In this document: piece after piece, positions 9,723 to 18,486 of the stretch
How positions within the stretch are numbered: the stretch's first letter is position 1
Layout: each line of letters opens with the position of its first letter
Translations under genes and position numbers: made by a program
The notes under the pieces: generated by a model
What the model saw: the letters and a program-made list of their open reading frames with translations, nothing else
Databases searched by the model: none
Told to the model about the DNA's origin: nothing
Source: Sandaracinaceae bacterium
GTDB lineage: Bacteria > Myxococcota_A > Polyangia > Polyangiales > Houyiibacteriaceae
Reading direction: 5' to 3'
DNA length: 64,000 nt
Assembly: GCA_016706685.1 (NCBI GenBank)
Contig: JADJJE010000029.1
Location: forward strand, 9,711-73,710

Positions 9723-10330
9723 CGCGTGAAGTCCAGGTCGATGGTGACGCTCGGATCGAGCAGTGCGGCAACGCCCCAGGCTCCAGCGAAGTGACCATCG
9801 GAGCCGAAGAAGCCAATGCGGTGAGCGAGCGAGTCGTTCACGCGCTCCTTGGCCGCTGTGCTGAGCTGGAGCGAGCGGCGCGTCCACCCCGAAGGCGGCG
9901 AGGTAGGCCGTGCTTCGCCGAGGGTGATGTCCGAAGGAGAGATCAAGACACGCGCCACGACGCACGTGGCGAAGAAGCCGACCACGCGGCCCGCATCGTT
10001 CCTCTTGGGCGAGACGATGAAGCGCCGGCCTGGTGTTGGGCCCGTGGCGATCCAAGTCTCGAGGGTCCGGCGACCACGCGGAGAAGGGTCCTCGATGGAG
10101 AGCGTGGTGTTCACCGTCGGGCCGGAGTTCAGCGTTCCGCCCATCGGCATCTGCCGACTGGCATCCACGCCGAGGAACGGGTCGAAGCAGCGCTCGTTGT
10201 CGATTTCGTAGCCCGTCACTTCCGGTTCGGAGGGACGGCGTCGTTGCGCCTCCGCATCGCGAATGGGTGCCGCAGCGATCCCGGTGACGGTGAGAGCGAG
10301 CAGGACCCCTAGCGCGCGAAGGCGTTCCAC
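9719..10330 (-). CDS. Exported protein, first member of a tandem paralogue pair
   Basis: 203 residues with a signal peptide (MERLRALGVLLALTVTGIAAA). Homologous to the downstream gene at 9096-9722, as judged by the shared order of motifs: a Cys after the signal region, TP.RR..V.P.R.D, DITLGEA and a final AALLDPS. Each has a second Cys in the middle (FFATCVVA here, GLCVV there), so one disulfide may be conserved. The pair probably arose by local duplication. Their function is unknown; both are predicted periplasmic or surface proteins. Confidence 0.8.
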   Translation of the reverse strand: MERLRALGVLLALTVTGIAAAPIRDAEAQRRRPSEPEVTGYEIDNERCFDPFLGVDASRQMPMGGTLNSGPTVNTTLSIEDPSPRGRRTLETWIATGPTPGRRFIVSPKRNDAGRVVGFFATCVVARVLISPSDITLGEARPTSPPSGWTRRSLQLSTAAKERVNDSLAHRIGFFGSDGHFAGAWGVAALLDPSVTIDLDFTR

Positions 10331-10372
10331 GTGGACGAGTGTACTTCCGTCACGGGCACGACGCTATCTCGC

Positions 10373-10777
10373 TCAGCCGTGCACGGCGATCGCGCGGATC
10401 CACGTCGCACGATCGTTCGTGACCGTCAGCACGTTGCCGACGGACACGTTCGCGGACCGCGCGGCCATCGCGATGAGCGGCGACTGGACGAAGAGGTTCG
10501 AACTCTGCAGGGCGGCTCGGTTGGTCACGGCCCACTTTACGATTCGCGCGGCGGTCGAGATTTCAAAGCTGGTCATCGGCTGGCAATCGTGAGCACAGCG
10601 GACGCGCTTCGCGCGACGAACGATCTCGTCGGCGCTCGACAGGAACAGATCGCAGTGCGCGGTTTCGAAGCGGCCTTCAACGCGCGAGAGGAGCCAGTCG
10701 CGATCGAGCCAGATGGAGGTCGTGCCCGCTGGAAGCTCGAGGTGATAAGTCGGCGGCGCGTCGAAGATCTCGGCCAT
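10373..10777 (-). CDS. Small cytoplasmic protein of unknown function
   Basis: About 134 residues from ATG 10777 (ATG 10789 and a start at 10804 are also in frame). Alternating hydrophobic strands and a final amphipathic helix (PLIAMAARSANVSVGNVLTVTNDRATWIRAI) suggest a small alpha/beta fold, loosely like STAS-type proteins, but key motifs are not convincing. No signal or membrane segment is seen. It lies 42 bases upstream of the paralogue pair on the same strand and downstream of the chlorite-dismutase-like gene, so it may be in the same transcription unit. Confidence 0.65.
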   Translation of the reverse strand: MAEIFDAPPTYHLELPAGTTSIWLDRDWLLSRVEGRFETAHCDLFLSSADEIVRRAKRVRCAHDCQPMTSFEISTAARIVKWAVTNRAALQSSNLFVQSPLIAMAARSANVSVGNVLTVTNDRATWIRAIAVHG

Positions 10778-10849
10778 CGGGGCGAGCATACCGACAAGGT
10801 GCAAGGGCGGGAACGAAGTTCGCGCGCGCCCATGCGAGGCGAAACGAGT

Positions 10850-11404
10850 CTAGACCCCTGCGCGCCGTAGCCGGATCTCCACTTCGCGGTCCACGTACGA
10901 CCACTCCTCGGTCTCGCGCAGCTTCCCGAGCAGGTCGTCGAACGCGCTGGTGTCGGCCTCGCCGAACTCGAAGAAGGTGAGGAAGTCGAACGGGCCGCCC
11001 AGGTCTCGGCTGTGGTAGAGGCGCCGCGCGATGGCGGGCAGGTAGCGCAGGCCTACCTCGGTGTGATGCGAGCGTGCCTCGAAGATGGCGCGCCGCTCGT
11101 CCTGCGGGAGCGCCCACCAGGCCGCGGACTTCCGGATGGGAATCAGCACTGCACAGCGGCTGGCCAGGCGCCCGAGGTCCTCTTGAACGGCCACCAGCTG
11201 GGTCCGCTCCGCGCGCTCCACGTAGCGCTCGTTGCTGCGCACGCCGTCCAGGGTGAACACCGCTCCCGGAGCTGCTGCGAACTCGCTACCCTCCATCCGC
11301 TGCATGGCGCTGGCCACGGGCAGCGACTCGCCGCAGATGGCGGTGATGCGTTCCACCAGGAGGTCGCCGGTATCGCCTGCAATGAAGCGGACTCGGATGG
11401 TCAT
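10850..11404 (-). CDS. Chlorite dismutase (Cld/HemQ) superfamily protein
   Basis: 184 residues from ATG 11404. The C-terminal two thirds match the Cld superfamily: a GVRSNERYVERAE strand, LGRLASRCAVLIPIRKSAAWWAL, then ARSHHTEVGLRYLPAIARRLYHSRDL, FDFLTFFEFGE and LRETEEWSYVDRE. The His in the LYHS motif is the likely proximal heme ligand of this superfamily. Members include chlorite dismutases, coproheme decarboxylases and less understood short types; this subgroup cannot be fixed from sequence. It is divergent from the small zinc-ribbon gene at 11519, with 114 bases between. Confidence 0.8.
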   Translation of the reverse strand: MTIRVRFIAGDTGDLLVERITAICGESLPVASAMQRMEGSEFAAAPGAVFTLDGVRSNERYVERAERTQLVAVQEDLGRLASRCAVLIPIRKSAAWWALPQDERRAIFEARSHHTEVGLRYLPAIARRLYHSRDLGGPFDFLTFFEFGEADTSAFDDLLGKLRETEEWSYVDREVEIRLRRAGV

Positions 11405-11518
11405 GGTCCCCACGCTGGACCGCGCAGGCCTCACGCTGCAACCTCTCGCCCGCGAATTTGCAGGGCAGAAACGGCATGGAAACGCCGCTCGTTGCGGCCG
11501 TGGTCTATGCTGCTGGGT

Positions 11519-11791
11519 ATGGCGGATCGGCCCGTGCACCCCAACGTCGTGTTGAAGAGCTACTGGACCGCGTCGTGGAGCGACTCACCGGAGCCGTTGT
11601 CGGGCCGGCCCATCGAGGCGCGGTCCGGCAGACTCCCGGCGGAGGCCCCCGAGCACTGCGCCCGGTGCGGCGCGGGAGGCCTACAGCCCCATGACGCGAG
11701 CGACGACTCGGGCACTGCCTGGCGTCAGCTCTTCTTCCAGTTCCACTGCGAGTCCTGCGGCGCGTACACGCTGTTCCACTACGACGACTGA
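11519..11791 (+). CDS. Small zinc-ribbon protein
   Basis: 90 residues from ATG 11519 (ATG 11507 also in frame). Two Cys pairs, HCARCGAGG and FHCESCGAY, spaced by about 30 residues, make a probable zinc ribbon; the N-terminus is polar (NVVLKSYWTASWSDSPEPL). There is no signal or membrane segment. Proteins like this often modify nucleic acid or protein complexes, but no partner is apparent. It is followed closely by the protein kinase at 11842. Confidence 0.65.
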   Translation: MADRPVHPNVVLKSYWTASWSDSPEPLSGRPIEARSGRLPAEAPEHCARCGAGGLQPHDASDDSGTAWRQLFFQFHCESCGAYTLFHYDD

Positions 11792-11841
11792 GAAGCCTTT
11801 ACGCCTCGCGCCCGCGCACGTTAGAGTCGGCCCCGGCTCGC

Positions 11842-14046
11842 GTGGCGTCCCTGACCGACGTCGTTTCGCGCCTTTTCCCGAGGTTTTGCTCGTCCCACGA
11901 GTATCGTTTGGCCATCGGCACCGAAGCTATCGATCTCCCGCGCCCCTTTGGGCCGTACACCCTCACGCGCCGCCTGGCCGTGGGAGGCATGGCCGAGGTG
12001 TACGTGGCGAAGACTCAGGGCATCGGCGGCTTCGAGAAGCTGCTGGCCATCAAGGTCATCCACCCGACCTACTCGGAGGACGAGCAGTTCATCACCATGC
12101 TGGTGGAGGAGGCCAAGCTCAGCGTCCTCCTGAACCACAACAACGTGGTGCAGACGTTCGACCTCGGCTGTACGGAAGACACCTACTTCATCGCCATGGA
12201 GCTGGTGGAGGGGGCGGACTGCTACCGCATGCTCAAGGCGCTCCGGCAGCGCAAGGCGCTGCTGCCGCTCGACATCTGCGCTTACATCGTGTCGGCGGTT
12301 TGCTCGGCGCTCGACTACGCGCACCGCAAGCGCGACAGCGGCGGCAACCCGCTGCGCATCGTGCACCGCGACGTCTCGCCCCAGAACGTGCTGGTGAGCT
12401 TCTCGGGTGACGTGAAGCTGGCGGACTTCGGCATCGCGAAGGCGGCGCTGCGCACGCAGGACACCCAGGTCGGCATCATCAAGGGCAAGTACTACTACAT
12501 GTCCCCCGAGCAGGCGTGGGGTGACCCCATGGACCACCGCTCGGACATCTTCTCGGCGGGCGTGGTGCTGCACGAGCTGCTCACCGGCGAGATGCTCTAC
12601 CAGGCAGACAACCTGCCCGAGCTGCTGGACCGCGTGCGCAAGGCCGAGCTGCGGCCGCCTTCGGCCTTCCGCCGCGACGTGCCGGCCGAGCTGGACGCCA
12701 TCACCATGAAGGCGCTCGCGCGGCGCGCCGAGGATCGCTACGAGTCCGCGCACGACCTGGGCCAGGCGCTCACCCAGTTTCTCTACCAGCACCAGCCGTC
12801 GTTCACCACGGCGCGGGTGGCACGCCTCATGTCGCAGCTCTTCGCGGAAGAGTACGCCGCCGCCACCGGCGCGCCGCCGCCCTCGCAAGAGAAGCTGCTG
12901 GCTGCGGACCCGGGTCGCCGCGACTCGGTGACCGCCAAGATGACGGTGGGCGAGTACGAGCCCGACGCGAAGAGCGTGATCTTCGACCTGCGGCGCACTC
13001 GCGACGACCTGCCCACGCTCGGCCGCGCATCCAGCAGCGATGACCGGCCCACCAACCCGAACGCCATCCGGGTCACGGCCCGCCCGCCGCGCTACACGTC
13101 CAAGCAGGCGCCGCCCGTGCTGGCCACGCCGCGCCCCGGCGAGGACGAAGACGCACCCACCATGATGCTGGACCGCGCCGGCCTCGCGCTGGCCGACCTG
13201 GCCGCGGGGCTCGAGTCGCCCAGCGCTCACGGCGACGACTTCGGCGACGACGAGAACACCGTGGTGGAAGACATCGGCATCGGCGCGCAGCTGCAAGACC
13301 TCCTCGCGGCCGAGGCCCGCCCCGCGAACTCGCCCTCGGGGCGTGGCTCTCCCTCCGTGAAGCTCAGCGCGTCGTTGGCCGAGGACGCGGACGTCTACCT
13401 CCACCCGGACGACATGACGCCACCGGGGCCGTCGTCCATCCCGAAGGCGCCACGCGTGCCCCGCGAGGCGGCGGCCATGCTCACGCCCATGACCAGCTCG
13501 GTGACGCCGCGCCCCTCGGGGTCGCGGGTGTTGGAGGCGCTGCGCTGGACGGTGATCGCCGCGCTGGTCGGGCTCGTCACGTACCTGGTCATCGCCAAGG
13601 CCATCAAGCCCGAGCCGGTGCCCGTGGTGCGCATCGACTCCGTGCCGCGCGGGGCCGAGCTCTGGCTGGACGGGCAGCGGCTACCCGACCCCACGCCCGC
13701 GCGCATCGAGGGGCTGGTGGTGGGCACCGATCACGCGCTCGAAGTTCGCTTGGCCGGGCACGAGCCCTGGACCACGCACCTGCGCGTCCAAGCCGGTGAG
13801 CAGGAGCAGGTGGCCGCGCTGGTGGCCGTGGGCCGCATCGTGGAGATCGTCTCCGAGCCGGCCGGCGCGGAGGTTCGCTGCAATGGCGTGCTCGAGGGGC
13901 GCACACCGCTGCGCCTCGGGCGCCGACGGGTCGGCGAGGTGCTGGACATCAGCGTGACCATCGAGGGCCGTGAGCCCGTCTCGCACCGCCTCGAGGTGGT
14001 GGAAGGCGAGGGGACGCAGACGCTGCGGGTGCTCGGCGGGCGGTAG
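11842..14046 (+). CDS. Membrane-anchored Ser/Thr protein kinase with PEGA-like tail
   Basis: 734 residues from GTG 11842; TTG 11908 is an alternative start. The Hanks-type kinase domain spans about residues 38-320: Gly loop LAVGGMAEVYVAK, catalytic Lys in AIKVI (about 71), HRD at 175-177 in HRDVSPQN, DFG at 195-197 and activation segment end MSPEQAW. A long acidic, Pro/Ser-rich linker follows, a single membrane helix (VIAALVGLVTYLVIAKAI, about residues 572-589), and an extracytoplasmic end with two PEGA-like units (VPRGAELWLDGQRLPDPTP and EPAGAEVRCNGVLEGRTP). This is the common myxobacterial layout: signalling from outside to the cytoplasmic kinase. All catalytic residues are present, so it should be active. 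Its substrates are unknown. Confidence 0.9.
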   Translation: MASLTDVVSRLFPRFCSSHEYRLAIGTEAIDLPRPFGPYTLTRRLAVGGMAEVYVAKTQGIGGFEKLLAIKVIHPTYSEDEQFITMLVEEAKLSVLLNHNNVVQTFDLGCTEDTYFIAMELVEGADCYRMLKALRQRKALLPLDICAYIVSAVCSALDYAHRKRDSGGNPLRIVHRDVSPQNVLVSFSGDVKLADFGIAKAALRTQDTQVGIIKGKYYYMSPEQAWGDPMDHRSDIFSAGVVLHELLTGEMLYQADNLPELLDRVRKAELRPPSAFRRDVPAELDAITMKALARRAEDRYESAHDLGQALTQFLYQHQPSFTTARVARLMSQLFAEEYAAATGAPPPSQEKLLAADPGRRDSVTAKMTVGEYEPDAKSVIFDLRRTRDDLPTLGRASSSDDRPTNPNAIRVTARPPRYTSKQAPPVLATPRPGEDEDAPTMMLDRAGLALADLAAGLESPSAHGDDFGDDENTVVEDIGIGAQLQDLLAAEARPANSPSGRGSPSVKLSASLAEDADVYLHPDDMTPPGPSSIPKAPRVPREAAAMLTPMTSSVTPRPSGSRVLEALRWTVIAALVGLVTYLVIAKAIKPEPVPVVRIDSVPRGAELWLDGQRLPDPTPARIEGLVVGTDHALEVRLAGHEPWTTHLRVQAGEQEQVAALVAVGRIVEIVSEPAGAEVRCNGVLEGRTPLRLGRRRVGEVLDISVTIEGREPVSHRLEVVEGEGTQTLRVLGGR

Positions 14047-14049
14047 GCC

Positions 14050-14091
14050 TGGGCGCCTCGGGGTGCCAATTGCTCTTGTTTTAGGCGCCCA
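14050..14091. terminator. Possible bidirectional terminator hairpin between kinase and panC
   Basis: A 9-base perfect inverted repeat (TGGGCGCCT at 14050-14058, AGGCGCCCA at 14083-14091) sits at the convergent ends of the kinase gene and panC, with a 24-base loop that includes a short T run (TTGTTTT). The right arm overlaps the last panC codons. The long loop makes it weaker than a classical rho-independent terminator. Confidence 0.35.
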
Positions 14092-14932
14092 ACTCGAGGT
14101 TGTCGATCAGCCGCGTGGTCCCGAGGTGCGCGGCAATCAGCACCACCAGCCGCTCCGGCACCCCGTCCGTGGGCGGCAGCAGCGTGTCGGGGTCCACGGC
14201 GGCCACGTAGTCGATGCGGTCCATGCTGGCCACCACGTGTTCGCGCGTGATGGCGGCCAGGCGCTGCGCGTCGCGCTCGCCCGCCTGCCACGCCGCCTCC
14301 GCGGCTCGCAGCCCGCGGGAGAGACCCAGCGCGCGCTCGCGCTCGTGCGGCGCCAAGTAGCGGTTGCGCGACGACAGCGCCAACCCGTCCGGCTCGCGCA
14401 CGATGGCGCAGCCCAGCATCTCGATGGGCATGCTCAGGTCGGTGACCATGCGCTCGAGCACGCGCCACTGCTGGAAGTCCTTCTTGCCGAACGCGGCGGC
14501 GCACGGGCCCACCAGGTTGAAGAGCTTGTTCACCACGGTGGTGACGCCACGGAAGTGCCCGGGCCGGAACTCGCCCTCGAGCGGCTGCGTGATGCCTTCC
14601 ACCTCCACGTGGCTCTGGAAGCCCGGTGGGTACATGACGTCCGGCGCGGGCGCGAACACGATGTCCACGCCCACGGTGGCGCAGCGTTCCACGTCCGCCT
14701 GGAGCGTGCGCGGGTAGCGGTCGAGGTCGTCGGTGGGCGCGAACTGCAGCGGGTTCACGAAGATGGTGAGCACGCGCAGGTCGGAACGCGCCCCCACCTG
14801 CGTGACCAGCGAGAGGTGCCCGTCGTGCAGTGCGCCCATGGTGGGCACCAGGCCCACGCGCTGCCCCTGCATGCGGGCAGCGTCGCACACCGCCCGCAGC
14901 TCGGACGGATCGTGGATGATGCGCGGCGCCAT
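14081..14932 (-). CDS. panC: Pantothenate synthetase
   Basis: 283 residues. It joins (R)-pantoate and beta-alanine to pantothenate using ATP, in the cytoplasm, on the coenzyme A pathway. The diagnostic motif PTMGALHDGHL (residues 30-40) holds the ATP-binding His pair; the second nucleotidyl-transferase signature, ALSSRNRYL, is further on, and FVNPLQF and FGKKDFQQW are also present. It directly follows panB, with two bases between the panB stop and this ATG, so the two form an operon. The length is normal. No aspartate decarboxylase (panD) is seen in the window. Confidence 0.96.
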   Translation of the reverse strand: MAPRIIHDPSELRAVCDAARMQGQRVGLVPTMGALHDGHLSLVTQVGARSDLRVLTIFVNPLQFAPTDDLDRYPRTLQADVERCATVGVDIVFAPAPDVMYPPGFQSHVEVEGITQPLEGEFRPGHFRGVTTVVNKLFNLVGPCAAAFGKKDFQQWRVLERMVTDLSMPIEMLGCAIVREPDGLALSSRNRYLAPHERERALGLSRGLRAAEAAWQAGERDAQRLAAITREHVVASMDRIDYVAAVDPDTLLPPTDGVPERLVVLIAAHLGTTRLIDNLELGA

Positions 14933-14934
14933 GC

Positions 14935-15867
14935 TCAGCTCACGGGGCCGTAGCTGGGGCCGTGCTGGCGCTCGGGGTTCACGGGCGCGGCGCTGGGAGC
15001 CGCCACGCTGGCAGCGCTCTCTTCGCGGCGCAGCACCTGGCCGAACGCGTATTCCTCGGTGGGGAAGGCGCCCGAGCGGACCTCGTCGCAGTAGCGGGCC
15101 GCGGCCAGCTTGCCGTCCTCGAACCAGTCGGCGTAGCGCTTCACGAACTTGGGGCGCATGTCGGGCGTGAGGCCCAGGAGGTCGTAGCAGACCAGCACCT
15201 GGCCATCGCACGCGGGGCCCGCGCCGATGCCGATGGTGGGGATGCTGATGGCGTCGGTGATGGCGGCGGCGAGATCACTCGGGATACCCTCGAGCACCAG
15301 CGCGAACGCGCCCGCTTCGGCCACGGCGCGAGCGTCGTCCAGCACGCGCGCGGCGGCGTCTTCGGTCTTGCCCTGAACGCGGAAGCCGCCCATGGCGTGC
15401 ACGCTCTGCGGCGTGAGGCCCACGTGGCCCACCACCGGGATGCCGGCGGTGACGATGCGCTCGATGGTGGCCGCCGCGCTGCGCCCGCCCTCGAGCTTGA
15501 CCGAGTGGGCACCACCCACGGACAGGAAGCGGGCCGCGTTGCGCAGCGCCTCCTCCGGGCTGATCTGCCAGCTCATGAAGGGCATGTCGCCCACGATGTG
15601 CGCGCGCCGGGTGCCACGGGCCACCGCGCGGCAGTGGTAGACGATCTCGTCCACGGTGACCGGCAGCGTGGAGTCCAGCCCCTGGACGACCATGCCCAGG
15701 CTGTCGCCCACCAGCAGCATGTCCACGCCAGCCTCGTCGAACAGCTGCGCGAACGTGGCGTCGTAGGCGGTGACCATGGTGATCCGCTCGCCGGCGCGCT
15801 TCATGGCACGCAGCATGGGAACGGTGACGGGCTTCGCGGACGTGGAGGTCCCCTTGGGCTTGGTCAT
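14935..15867 (-). CDS. panB: 3-methyl-2-oxobutanoate hydroxymethyltransferase (ketopantoate hydroxymethyltransferase)
   Basis: 310 residues from ATG 15867. It adds a hydroxymethyl group from 5,10-methylene-THF to alpha-ketoisovalerate, the first step of pantoate synthesis. Signature blocks are TMVTAYDATFA, LLVGDSLGMV (metal and substrate loop), VGDMPFMSW, GHVGLTPQSV (active-site region), and IPTIGIGAGPACDGQVLVCYDLLG. The Ala/Pro-rich C-terminal tail after about residue 280 is longer than in E. coli and lacks motifs. First gene of the panB-panC operon. A 132-base gap separates it from the TPR gene upstream. Confidence 0.96.
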   Translation of the reverse strand: MTKPKGTSTSAKPVTVPMLRAMKRAGERITMVTAYDATFAQLFDEAGVDMLLVGDSLGMVVQGLDSTLPVTVDEIVYHCRAVARGTRRAHIVGDMPFMSWQISPEEALRNAARFLSVGGAHSVKLEGGRSAAATIERIVTAGIPVVGHVGLTPQSVHAMGGFRVQGKTEDAAARVLDDARAVAEAGAFALVLEGIPSDLAAAITDAISIPTIGIGAGPACDGQVLVCYDLLGLTPDMRPKFVKRYADWFEDGKLAAARYCDEVRSGAFPTEEYAFGQVLRREESAASVAAPSAAPVNPERQHGPSYGPVS

Positions 15868-15999
15868 GTGGCGGTCTCCTGGCTGCAGTCGCGGCCGGGG
15901 CGATTCCCGGTCCACGCTTTCACCTGGCGCTCCTCAGAAGGTAGCACGGGCTTTCGACGCCCGCACCGGGGCATGATTCAGTGCGGGGGGCGGGTGGGG

Positions 16000-17250
16000 C
16001 TAGAGCGCGGCCAGCTTGGCCTCGAGCTCGGCCCGCAGCGGGCTGTCGGCCTCCGAGAGCACCACCCCGCGCTTGAGCATCTTCTTGGCCTCGTCGTCGA
16101 GCCCGATGGCGGCCAGCAGGCGGCCCGCTTCGCCGTGGGCGCGAGCCCGCTCGGTCTGGGGGCCACGCTCGGCCAGCATGCGCCACACGTCGGCCGCCCG
16201 GTCGAGGCGCCCTTGCTCCTCGTAGAGCGCCGCCAGACGCCACGCCGTGCGCGGCGGGATGAACGCGTCCCCGCGGTCCACGAAGCGCTTCAGCACGGAC
16301 TCCAGCTGGGCGGTGGCGCCCGGCCCGTTGCCCGTCTCGGCCAGGGTCAGCCCGATCTCTTCGAGCAAGCTCCACTCGGGCGACGCGCCGGCGCGGTCGA
16401 GCGCCAGCTCCAGCACCTCCAGCGCCTCGGCCGGCGCGCCGGAGATACGCAGCTGCTGGCCGAGCGCGAAGTACGGGCGGTAGTCGTCGGGGAAGTCCTC
16501 GACGGCGGCCTGGAACGCGTCCAGCGCGCCTTCCTGGTCGCCGGCCAGCCCGTGCAGCGAGCCAATCTGGATGTGCGCGCCCAGGCGCCGGTCGCCGCCC
16601 TCGCCCTCGGGCAGCGCGGCCAGGAAGCGCTTGTACCCCGCCACTGCGGCCTCGCTGTCGCCAGCCAGCGTGCAGGCCTTGGCGTGCTCCAGGATCAAGT
16701 AGATGGGCGCCTCGGCCTTGGCCAGGACCGCCGCGAACCCGTCCCGTGCCACCGGGAAGTCCTCGTCGTCGAGCGCGAGCAGCGCGTCGAAGAACTCATC
16801 CCCGTACCCCGCGTACTCGCTGGCCTGCTCTTCGTACCAAGAGCCCGCTAGCACCGCGATGCGCTCCTCGCGCGTCATGACCACACGACGGTTGGCCTGC
16901 TGCACCTCCACCCGGTCCACGTCGTCGAGCTCGGCCTGGGCGCGGTCCACCAGCGAAGGGTCGGCCGCCACGTCGAGCGCGCCACGCAGCTCTTCCTTGG
17001 CCAGCTCGCGCTCACCGCGCTCCCGCAGCAGCAGCCCCTGGGCGATGCGGTTCTTGGCGATGCCGTCGCGGCAAGCGTCGATGCGCGCGACCACGCCGTC
17101 CCGCTCCGAGCGACGGTCGCCGGGGAAGGCGTCACGCGCCCTCTCGAACGCCAGCTTGGCCTCGCCGAAGGCTCCGCGCGCGAAGAGCTCTTCGGCCTTG
17201 CGGAGGTGAGTGTCGGGGTCGCTGCCGAGGAGTTTCTTGAAGAATGACAT
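16000..17250 (-). CDS. Tetratricopeptide-repeat protein
   Basis: 416 residues, no signal peptide, starting MSFFKKLLGSDPDTHLRKAEELFARG. Successive helix-pair repeats with small/large residue spacing typical of TPRs run through the protein (GDSEAAVAGYKRFLAALPEG, GDQEGALDAFQAAVEDFPDDYRPYFALGQQL, and the final DRAADVWRMLAERGP...AHGEAGRLLAAIG). Probably a scaffold or adaptor. It lies 15 bases downstream of the gene at 17266-18405 on the same strand, which suggests co-transcription. The partner is unknown. Confidence 0.85.
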   Translation of the reverse strand: MSFFKKLLGSDPDTHLRKAEELFARGAFGEAKLAFERARDAFPGDRRSERDGVVARIDACRDGIAKNRIAQGLLLRERGERELAKEELRGALDVAADPSLVDRAQAELDDVDRVEVQQANRRVVMTREERIAVLAGSWYEEQASEYAGYGDEFFDALLALDDEDFPVARDGFAAVLAKAEAPIYLILEHAKACTLAGDSEAAVAGYKRFLAALPEGEGGDRRLGAHIQIGSLHGLAGDQEGALDAFQAAVEDFPDDYRPYFALGQQLRISGAPAEALEVLELALDRAGASPEWSLLEEIGLTLAETGNGPGATAQLESVLKRFVDRGDAFIPPRTAWRLAALYEEQGRLDRAADVWRMLAERGPQTERARAHGEAGRLLAAIGLDDEAKKMLKRGVVLSEADSPLRAELEAKLAAL

Positions 17251-17265
17251 GCGTTGACGGGGCCT

Positions 17266-18405
17266 TCAGCCGCGGCCGGCCTTCTCGAGCATCTCGACGC
17301 GCTGCCGGGCGAGGGTCTTGAGGGGTTGCGCCACGCTGCGGCTCTTGGCCAGCGTGCGCAGGTCGTTGAGGCGCAGGTGTGCGATGAAGGCCATCGAGAT
17401 GCCCACGGGCGTCTTGGGGTTGAAGATGAGCGCCATCTTCAGCTCGTAGCTCTGCAGCCACTTCCGCCGAGTGCCGATGTAGCGCAGCACGTCCGCACCG
17501 ACTTCACGCGAGCAGGCGATGTTGGTGGCTTCTTTTTCCGTCATCTTCGGTGACGACATGGCAGCCATGGCGATGCCCTTGTTCGTGTCGCGCACCAGCA
17601 GGGCCCGCGCAGCTGCGTCGCCGATGACGGCCAGGCGCAGCTTCTCGCTCTTGGTCATGGCCTTGATCTGGAAGCTGAGCGGCTTGAACTTGTCGGCGAC
17701 CTTCTCTTCCTGCTCGTCGAGCAGCGGGTTCACCTCGCGCACGATGGCGTCCGGGTCGTCGGCGTCGGCGGCGAGCGCCTCCTGGAAGATGAGGTCGCCA
17801 GGCAGCGGCTCGTCCGTGGGCTCGGGGATGAGCTGGCCCGTGATGGCGGCCACGTGCTCGGCGAAGCTGGGGATGCCCGTCAGCTCGACCCCGTTGCGGG
17901 CGCACAGCTCCACCAGCCGGTCGGCCGTGGACATGCGCATGTTGCGGTTCTTGTAGAGCGCCTCCACGATGACGGGCTGGTTCAGCAGGCGCTGCTGGTT
18001 GGTGGCGATGACCTCGCACAGGTGGTCGCTCGCCGAGCGCGCCACCACGATGATCGCAGCGTCGGGCGTGTTGTGGTTCATGACCAGCGCCTCGAGCAAC
18101 GGCTCGCGGTCGATGAACTTGCGCGCCAGCGCCTCGAGGATGGCGCCCGGGATGGCGGCCTCGGCGGCTGCGCGCAGCACGTTCTCGGGCAGGCCCGTGA
18201 GGGTGGCGTCGGCCGCGCTCGCGATGCCCGCGTCGGGGTCGGCGGCCAGCTGCACCATGAGCGTGACCAGGTCACCACCCTTGATGGGAACGAGGCCCTT
18301 CGCGGCCATCAGGCGCGCGGGGCCGGGGGCCTTGGGGTCTGCGAAGCGGTGCAGCGACTCGGGCAGCTCCGCGAGGGGCAGCGGGAGTGAGGTGGACTCG
18401 GACAT
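17266..18405 (-). CDS. Conserved helical cytoplasmic protein, possibly HEAT-like
   Basis: 379 residues, no signal. Helix-rich with repeating leucine-spaced segments (PARLMAAKGLVPIKGGDLVTLMVQLAADPDAGIASAADATLTGLPENVLRAA) that look HEAT-like in the N-terminal half. A more basic C-terminal part (LSFQIKAMTKSEKLRLAVIGD, ALIFNPKTPVGISMAFIAHLRLNDL) recalls proteins found in many deltaproteobacterial genomes with no assigned role. Followed by the TPR gene, it may form a two-gene unit. Confidence 0.75.
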   Translation of the reverse strand: MSESTSLPLPLAELPESLHRFADPKAPGPARLMAAKGLVPIKGGDLVTLMVQLAADPDAGIASAADATLTGLPENVLRAAAEAAIPGAILEALARKFIDREPLLEALVMNHNTPDAAIIVVARSASDHLCEVIATNQQRLLNQPVIVEALYKNRNMRMSTADRLVELCARNGVELTGIPSFAEHVAAITGQLIPEPTDEPLPGDLIFQEALAADADDPDAIVREVNPLLDEQEEKVADKFKPLSFQIKAMTKSEKLRLAVIGDAAARALLVRDTNKGIAMAAMSSPKMTEKEATNIACSREVGADVLRYIGTRRKWLQSYELKMALIFNPKTPVGISMAFIAHLRLNDLRTLAKSRSVAQPLKTLARQRVEMLEKAGRG

Positions 18406-18428
18406 GGACCACGGGTGTACCAGACATC

Positions 18429-18446
18429 GAGGGCTCGCGCGCCCTC
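18429..18446 (-). terminator. Weak hairpin after the crotonase gene
   Basis: A GAGGGC/GCCCTC stem (18429-18434 and 18441-18446) with a 6-base loop lies between the crotonase stop at 18487 and the next gene start at 18405. There is no T run, so termination is only a possibility; it could equally be a pause or processing site. Confidence 0.25.
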
Positions 18447-18486
18447 AGGACGCACGACGGCCACCGAGCCGGGCAGGGCGCCCGGG

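Noticed and set aside
11821..13404. 527-codon minus-strand open frame
   Set aside because: Antisense to the well-defined protein kinase domain; composition is a frame shadow.
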